A stretch of 19,271 nt of DNA from Piscirickettsiaceae bacterium. Lineage in GTDB: Bacteria; Pseudomonadota; Gammaproteobacteria; PS1; Pseudothioglobaceae. Location: the NCBI GenBank assembly GCA_012963565.1, contig DTVJ01000156.1, positions 1-19,271 of the forward strand, written 5' to 3'. Within the stretch, counting starts at the first letter, position 1. Every line of letters begins with the position of its first letter. Under the pieces are notes generated by a model. That model was given only the letters and a program-made list of their open reading frames with translations, had not been told where the DNA came from and searched no databases. This document shows, one piece after another, positions 14,964 to 19,271 of the stretch. Position numbers and translations under genes: made by a program.

Positions 14964-15917
14964 TTATTTTGTTTGAGATAAAAACTTCAAATCAAATGAA
15001 AAACCGGTTGCTGCTCTTGATTGACCAAAAGACTCACTCAAGCCATTGTAACGACCGCCTTGAGCCAATGCCTTTGAGTAATTTTCGTTATAAGCAGAGA
15101 ATACAACACCTGTGTGATACTCATAAGCCTTGAGTTCTGCAAGGTCAATAATCACATCAACATCTACTGTATTTAACTGTGTATTAATTTTAATCAGATC
15201 CTCAATAGCTGAATAAGCCTGAGGAATATCATTAAAAATATTTAAGGCTTCATCTAATACGCTCGCATCACCTTCTAGCTTCATTAATGCAGAAAATTTA
15301 TCCGCATTATTCAAAGTGTTGTTACGTAAAAAAACCTCTAAATCTGGCACAGAGCGTCTGGCAAAAATTTGCCTTAATTTTGATACTTGCTCAGTCACAA
15401 GTGCTTCTTGCGCAATCAGTGCATTAAAAATAGCCACGTTACCAAGACTAAGTACAATTGGATTAATTGACAACAATTTCAAACTCTCGAGCATCAGTTC
15501 AATCACTTCAACATCTGCTGTAATATCATCAGAACCATACAGCTCGGCACCAGCTTGAATCGGCGAGCGAGAGGCATAAAAGTCATCTGCTTTGGTTTGT
15601 AAGACCGCATTCACATAACAATATTTTTCAATCCCATTGCTGGCACGTTTTGCATCAATACGGGCAATTTGTGGAGTGATATCAGCGTGTACACCGAGCA
15701 TTTTTCCACTGGCAGAATCCAAAAACTTAAAGGTTTTTTCATCGACTGAATCAGAGGTTAATAGTAACGATTCCACATATTCCACCATTGGCGGAATCAC
15801 CAGGCCAAAGCCCTTGTCAGCATATAGGTCTAAAAGTTGACGACGAACAGACTCAAAGGTTAGTGCTTCGGCCCCAACCAGCTCGTCAATTCCCTCGGGT
15901 AATTGCCAAGTGCTCAC
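14964..15917 (-). CDS. hisZ: ATP phosphoribosyltransferase regulatory subunit HisZ
   Basis: HisZ is a catalytically inactive HisRS paralogue that binds short-form HisG to make the hetero-octameric ATP phosphoribosyltransferase and relays histidine feedback. Its presence predicts a short HisG elsewhere in the genome. The 317 residues are nearer the compact Lactococcus form (about 328) than the roughly 390 of pseudomonads. HisRS-core features are IPPMVEYVESLL near the start, ADITPQIARIDAKR after strand 2, and GGRYNGLSESFG with ATGFSFDL at the end. There is no anticodon-binding domain, as expected. The start is GTG at 15917 (STWQLPEGIDELVG follows), five bases after the hflC stop, with AGGA overlapping that stop codon. 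A location between hflC and purA is known in Pseudomonas. Confidence 0.92.
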   Translation of the reverse strand: MSTWQLPEGIDELVGAEALTFESVRRQLLDLYADKGFGLVIPPMVEYVESLLLTSDSVDEKTFKFLDSASGKMLGVHADITPQIARIDAKRASNGIEKYCYVNAVLQTKADDFYASRSPIQAGAELYGSDDITADVEVIELMLESLKLLSINPIVLSLGNVAIFNALIAQEALVTEQVSKLRQIFARRSVPDLEVFLRNNTLNNADKFSALMKLEGDASVLDEALNIFNDIPQAYSAIEDLIKINTQLNTVDVDVIIDLAELKAYEYHTGVVFSAYNENYSKALAQGGRYNGLSESFGQSRAATGFSFDLKFLSQTK

Positions 15918-15922
15918 CGATC

Positions 15923-16780
15923 CTATTTAACTTCTGGATTAAAGTGACGGAAAAACTCAGTATTGGGGTTTAGCACCATAATGTCACTCTGATTAGAGAA
16001 TGATTTTTTATACGACTCTAATGAACGATAAAACGAGTAAAAATCTGTATTTTGATTATAGGCTTGTGCATAATTATTTGCAGAAGTTGCATCACCTTCA
16101 CCTCGAATCTTCTCAGAGTCACGATAGGCGTTAGCTAAAATAACCGTTCTTTCTCTATCAGCTGCCGCTCTAATGACTTCAGCTTCTTGAGCACCTTTAG
16201 ATCTAAACTCTTTAGCCACACGTTGACGCTCTGCTCGCATACGACGATAGACTGAATTACTAACCTCTTGGGATAGGTCAATACGTTTAATACGTACATC
16301 AATAATATCAATACCAAATTCAGAGAAATCTGCTCTAGCCATCTCTACAATATTAGACATAATCTCAGCACGTTCGCCTGACACCACATCAGAAATGGTA
16401 CGTTTAGAGAATTCACTCTTAAGGCCATTTTTAATAATCTGAGCAAGACGATTATTGGCTCTAGTTACAATACCGCCTGTTGCCTTGTAGAATTGTTCTG
16501 CATCGCTAATGCGCCATTTCACGAAGGAATCAACAATTACGTTTTTCTTCTCACCAGTTAAGAAGCGCTCAGGTGGCGTATCTAGGGTTTGAATACGATT
16601 ATCAAATTTCACTACATTATTGACAAACGGCATTTTAAATTTAAGTCCAGGAGCATCTTCAACGGCAACGATTTCACCCAGTCGCAACTTAATCGCCACT
16701 TGTGTTTCACTAACTGTATATAAGGATGAACCCAGCACCAACAATACAACTGCAACTATTACTATATATATTTTTGGCAT
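15923..16780 (-). CDS. hflC: FtsH modulator HflC (SPFH-domain protein)
   Basis: HflC pairs with HflK in a large inner-membrane assembly that encloses the FtsH protease and controls its access to membrane substrates. The 285 residues carry one N-terminal membrane helix (about 4-21) followed by the periplasmic SPFH domain (TVSETQVAIKLRLGEIV, then FVNNVVKFDNRIQTLDTPPERFLT), a long helical stretch with RMRAERQRVAKEFRSKG, and ARGEGDA-like IRGEGDATSANNYAQAY. E. coli HflC is longer (334); this is a compact version with all core segments. The ATG overlaps the hflK stop as TAATG, with a strong Shine-Dalgarno GGGAGGT (16787-16793) inside the end of hflK. Confidence 0.96.
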   Translation of the reverse strand: MPKIYIVIVAVVLLVLGSSLYTVSETQVAIKLRLGEIVAVEDAPGLKFKMPFVNNVVKFDNRIQTLDTPPERFLTGEKKNVIVDSFVKWRISDAEQFYKATGGIVTRANNRLAQIIKNGLKSEFSKRTISDVVSGERAEIMSNIVEMARADFSEFGIDIIDVRIKRIDLSQEVSNSVYRRMRAERQRVAKEFRSKGAQEAEVIRAAADRERTVILANAYRDSEKIRGEGDATSANNYAQAYNQNTDFYSFYRSLESYKKSFSNQSDIMVLNPNTEFFRHFNPEVK

Positions 16781-17940
16781 TATCTAACCTCCCTAGAACG
16801 GAAAACATCTCTTACGCTACCTCTTTGATTAGTCTGACTTTGTGGTACTTCTCTAATAATCACCTCAGTGCTAGATTGCCTAGAGTTAATTAACTTATCA
16901 ATCGGTAAATACATCATACTGTTGGCCTTTGAATCAACCACAACCTTACTGGTAGCTGCTAACACCTCTTCCATTGTTTCACGATATAGACGCTCTCTGG
17001 TTACCACTGGTGCTTTTTCATACTCAGTCAGAATTTGACTAAAGCGTGAAGACTCACCCTCTGATTTAGCAATCACTCTAGATCTATAAGCCTTGGATTC
17101 TTCAAGCATACGTGCAGCCTTACCACGAGACTTTGGCAAAATATCATTCGCATAAGTTTGCGCTTCATTAATTAAACGCTGCTTATCCTCACGTGCCTTC
17201 ACTGCATCACTAAATGCTTCCTGGACTTGTTCTGGTGGCTGTGCATCTTGCATATTAACTGTAGTAATAATCAAACCCGTTTTATAAAAGTTTAATAACG
17301 CCTGAGCCTTCTCTTTAATACTATCAGCAACATTCACACGACCTTCAGTTAAGATGTAGTCCATCGTATTTTTACCAACTACCTGACGAATGGCACTTTC
17401 CATAACGTGTCGAAGCGTTGTATCAGGACTAACAACTTTAAATAAATAATCCTGCACATCACTAATTTTGTATTGAACCGCAAACTTGGCATCAATCATA
17501 TTTTCGTCTTTTGTCAACATAATTGATTCAGAAGAAACATTACCGCCACGTCTATTGCCGCTTACATTACGAAAACCAATCTCAGCTGTTCTGATTTGCT
17601 CAACATTAATTTGAGTTAAGGTTTCAATTGGATAAGGTATGTGCCAGTGTGGACCTTGGCCTGTTTCTTCTTGGAATTCACCAAAACGAAGTATCACACC
17701 CTTTTCAGCAGGACCAACAATATAAATACCCGATAAGATCCAAACTAGTAAAACTAGAATAAAAATATACTTAAAGTTACCTTGTAAAGGCAAACTAGGA
17801 GTATCAGAATTTGGTGATTTATTACCACCGAAAACACCGCCAAATTTATTTTTAAAGTCTTTAATTACCTCGTCTAATTCTGGTGGCATATCACCATTAT
17901 TACCCCAAGGATTTTGATTTTTGTTATCGTTCCAAGCCAT
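16780..17940 (-). CDS. hflK: FtsH modulator HflK (SPFH-domain protein)
   Basis: HflK is the partner of HflC in the HflKC-FtsH complex. The 386 residues (E. coli 419) begin with the typical polar Gly/Asn-rich cytosolic segment MAWNDNKNQNPWG, an acidic PPELDEVIKDFKNKFGG helix, then one membrane helix (about 57-75) and the SPFH domain (VGPAEKGVILRFGEF onwards). HWHIPYPIETL, VQYKISDVQDYLFKV and ESAIRQVVGKNTMDYILTEGR are characteristic, followed by the helical ILPKSRGKAARMLEES region. The ATG at 17940 is preceded by GGAA. It is the first gene of the five-gene operon hflK-hflC-hisZ-purA-rnr; hflX and hfq, which often precede it, are not upstream here. Confidence 0.97.
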   Translation of the reverse strand: MAWNDNKNQNPWGNNGDMPPELDEVIKDFKNKFGGVFGGNKSPNSDTPSLPLQGNFKYIFILVLLVWILSGIYIVGPAEKGVILRFGEFQEETGQGPHWHIPYPIETLTQINVEQIRTAEIGFRNVSGNRRGGNVSSESIMLTKDENMIDAKFAVQYKISDVQDYLFKVVSPDTTLRHVMESAIRQVVGKNTMDYILTEGRVNVADSIKEKAQALLNFYKTGLIITTVNMQDAQPPEQVQEAFSDAVKAREDKQRLINEAQTYANDILPKSRGKAARMLEESKAYRSRVIAKSEGESSRFSQILTEYEKAPVVTRERLYRETMEEVLAATSKVVVDSKANSMMYLPIDKLINSRQSSTEVIIREVPQSQTNQRGSVRDVFRSREVR

Positions 17941-18138
17941 TTATTGCTTCCATGTAATATAAAACCTGAGTTATTTTACCCAAACTATCTCCTATTCAGG
18001 TAACTAATATAAGCCTTAAAATATCAGCTTGTTTTTACCCACTAATATAATAACAAAACCAACGTGACTGGGGTATAAGCCAGAATATGACCAATATATA
18101 ATGTTAAAATGTTTAATTTAGGGATTCAAGGCGTGACC
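17941..18138. promoter_or_regulatory. Intergenic region between divergent hflK and lptD
   Basis: This is the largest gap in the window and should hold both promoters. On the plus strand a perfect TATAAT (18097-18102) lies 36 bases before the lptD ATG, but its -35 position is poor (TATAAG). On the minus strand TATATT (17961-17956), with TTGGGT 16 bases upstream, is a weak candidate for hflK. The octamer TAATATAA appears three times in one orientation (17955, 18005, 18043). No ORF or hairpin terminator was seen. Confidence 0.4.
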
Positions 18139-19271
18139 ATGAAAAAGCAATTAGCTCTTTCTACTATTGTTTTATTATCAGGCGTAATTAACGCTCAAGG
18201 TGTAGTACTCAACTGCCAGCAAGACGCTCTTCTTTTTCCCAAGCAAACACTCTCTACTGACTCTAAAAGCCTTGATGTACTTGCTGATCGAAGTGAAATC
18301 AGTAAAGGAGACAGCTACCTTTTAACTGGCAATGTCTCTTTAAATTCGAGCGAATACTACCTAGCAGCAGATACAATTAATATTCAAAAATCTAACAAAA
18401 CTGCAACGGCTAGTGACAATGTCAAATTCCAAGATGATGATTTGATGTTTACAGGTAACAAAGCTGTCGTTAAAAAACAAGGCGATACAACCTATACTAC
18501 TTTAGAGCAAGTTAAGTTTCATTATCCAGATTCTAAAATTAATGGTCAAGCACAAAAAGTCACTAACGATGGTACAGTGCGAGTATTTGACTCAGCTACT
18601 TATAGTTTATGTCCATTAGGTAAAACTGATTGGCGCATGAAAGCAGATAAAATTACTCTTAACTCTGATACTAATAGAGGTACAGCTGAAGATGTAACTG
18701 TTGAATTTTTGGGCGTACCAATTTTCTACTCACCTTATCATGAATGGGTATTGAAAGGACGAGGTTCAGGCTTCTTGACCCCAAGTTATGGTAGTTATAA
18801 TGAATCAGTGGCTAATAAAAACAACAACTATCAAGTTAGAATTCCTTATTATTTTAACATTGCACCTGATCGTGATTTATTGCTAACGCTCAATCACTTG
18901 TCTAGTCGAGGTAGCAGCGTAGAGGGCATCTATCGACAACTTATCACTGAAACTGACTATTGGCAAGATGGTCGATTTGAGATTGAAGGTCGTTATTTAA
19001 ATGAAGATGATATTACTAATAATAAACGTTGGCTTCTTAAGTCAAAACTCAATCTATCAGTCGACGATAAAATAAATGTAAATCTGAATACTGATCGAGT
19101 GTCAGATGCTGATTACTATAAAGACATCGTACATAACAATACTTCTGCATCATCGTTACACTCTGAAGTTGATGCTTCTTATAAGGACGTTGATCGCAAT
19201 ATAGAATTGTCGCTATTTGCTGAAAATGAGCAACTGATTAATGGTGGCAGTGCGACCTATACACGTGCACC
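18139..19271 (+). CDS. lptD: LPS-assembly outer-membrane protein LptD, N-terminal part
   Basis: LptD, with the lipoprotein LptE, inserts lipopolysaccharide into the outer leaflet of the outer membrane. I translated 377 codons from ATG 18139 without a stop; the family has about 780 residues, so roughly half is here and the rest lies beyond the right edge. A signal peptide MKKQLALSTIVLLSGVINA is probably cut after A19. The periplasmic LptA-like jellyroll domain spans about 40-175, and the barrel begins near GRGSGFLTPSYG. C26 and C158 (YSLCPLG) correspond to C31 and C173 of E. coli, which pair with two C-terminal cysteines that cannot be seen here. AAGG (18128-18131) lies seven bases before the ATG. 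An in-frame GTG two codons upstream is less well placed. Confidence 0.95.
   Translation, partial: MKKQLALSTIVLLSGVINAQGVVLNCQQDALLFPKQTLSTDSKSLDVLADRSEISKGDSYLLTGNVSLNSSEYYLAADTINIQKSNKTATASDNVKFQDDDLMFTGNKAVVKKQGDTTYTTLEQVKFHYPDSKINGQAQKVTNDGTVRVFDSATYSLCPLGKTDWRMKADKITLNSDTNRGTAEDVTVEFLGVPIFYSPYHEWVLKGRGSGFLTPSYGSYNESVANKNNNYQVRIPYYFNIAPDRDLLLTLNHLSSRGSSVEGIYRQLITETDYWQDGRFEIEGRYLNEDDITNNKRWLLKSKLNLSVDDKINVNLNTDRVSDADYYKDIVHNNTSASSLHSEVDASYKDVDRNIELSLFAENEQLINGGSATYTRA

Noticed and set aside
14964..15917. hisZ as a truncated gene, since pseudomonad HisZ is longer
   Set aside because: All expected HisRS-core segments are present, including the final GFSFDL region, the length fits compact HisZ proteins, and no homologous remnant follows the stop.
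1..19271. A hidden defence system, mobile element, CRISPR array, prophage or tRNA-linked island
   Set aside because: Nearly every base is assigned to core housekeeping genes, no long direct or inverted repeats were seen, no integrase other than XerC is present, and composition looks even across the window.

Overview
The window looks like ordinary core chromosome from an AT-rich gammaproteobacterium. Supporting features are an LPS outer-membrane exporter (lptD), oxygen-dependent haem synthesis (hemF), hflK-hflC, suhB, rnt, xerC, and a hisZ placed between hflC and purA, an arrangement also known from pseudomonads. The low GC content and compact, overlapping genes would suit a marine sulfur-oxidiser of the SUP05/Thioglobus/bivalve-symbiont type. 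That placement is inference from gene content and composition, because no lineage-specific gene is present. I see no mobile element, CRISPR array, rRNA or tRNA.

Layout, left to right. (1) 1-1842, minus strand: xerC, tsaC and hemF (hemF cut by the window edge) form an operon joined by ATGA stop/start overlaps. (2) htpG on the plus strand starts just beyond xerC. A heat-shock-type promoter lies between them and shares bases with the xerC ribosome-binding site. A bidirectional terminator follows htpG. (3) trmJ (minus) and suhB (plus) diverge from a 25-bp gap. (4) A minus-strand operon holds a MupP/Gph-type phosphatase, rmuC and a YciK-like SDR; its last gene overlaps the end of suhB. (5) plsC (plus) diverges from it and converges on a minus-strand pair, a free-standing N-acetylglutamate-synthase-like acetyltransferase followed by rnt. 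(6) ilvD (plus) ends at a strong bidirectional terminator. (7) That terminator also closes the minus-strand operon hflK-hflC-hisZ-purA-rnr. (8) lptD (plus, 3' end outside the window) diverges from hflK across the largest intergenic gap, 198 bp.

The genes serve housekeeping: protein quality control (HtpG, HflKC), RNA modification and decay (TsaC, TrmJ, RNase T, RNase R), envelope and lipids (LptD, PlsC, possibly MupP), amino acids (IlvD, HisZ, NAGS-like GNAT), purines (PurA), haem (HemF) and chromosome maintenance (XerC, RmuC). No undescribed multi-gene system is evident. The points most worth a second look are the single-domain NAGS-like protein with its TTG start and out-of-frame leader, the heat-shock promoter inside the xerC start region, the MupP-like identity of the phosphatase, and the altered PG motif of the SDR.
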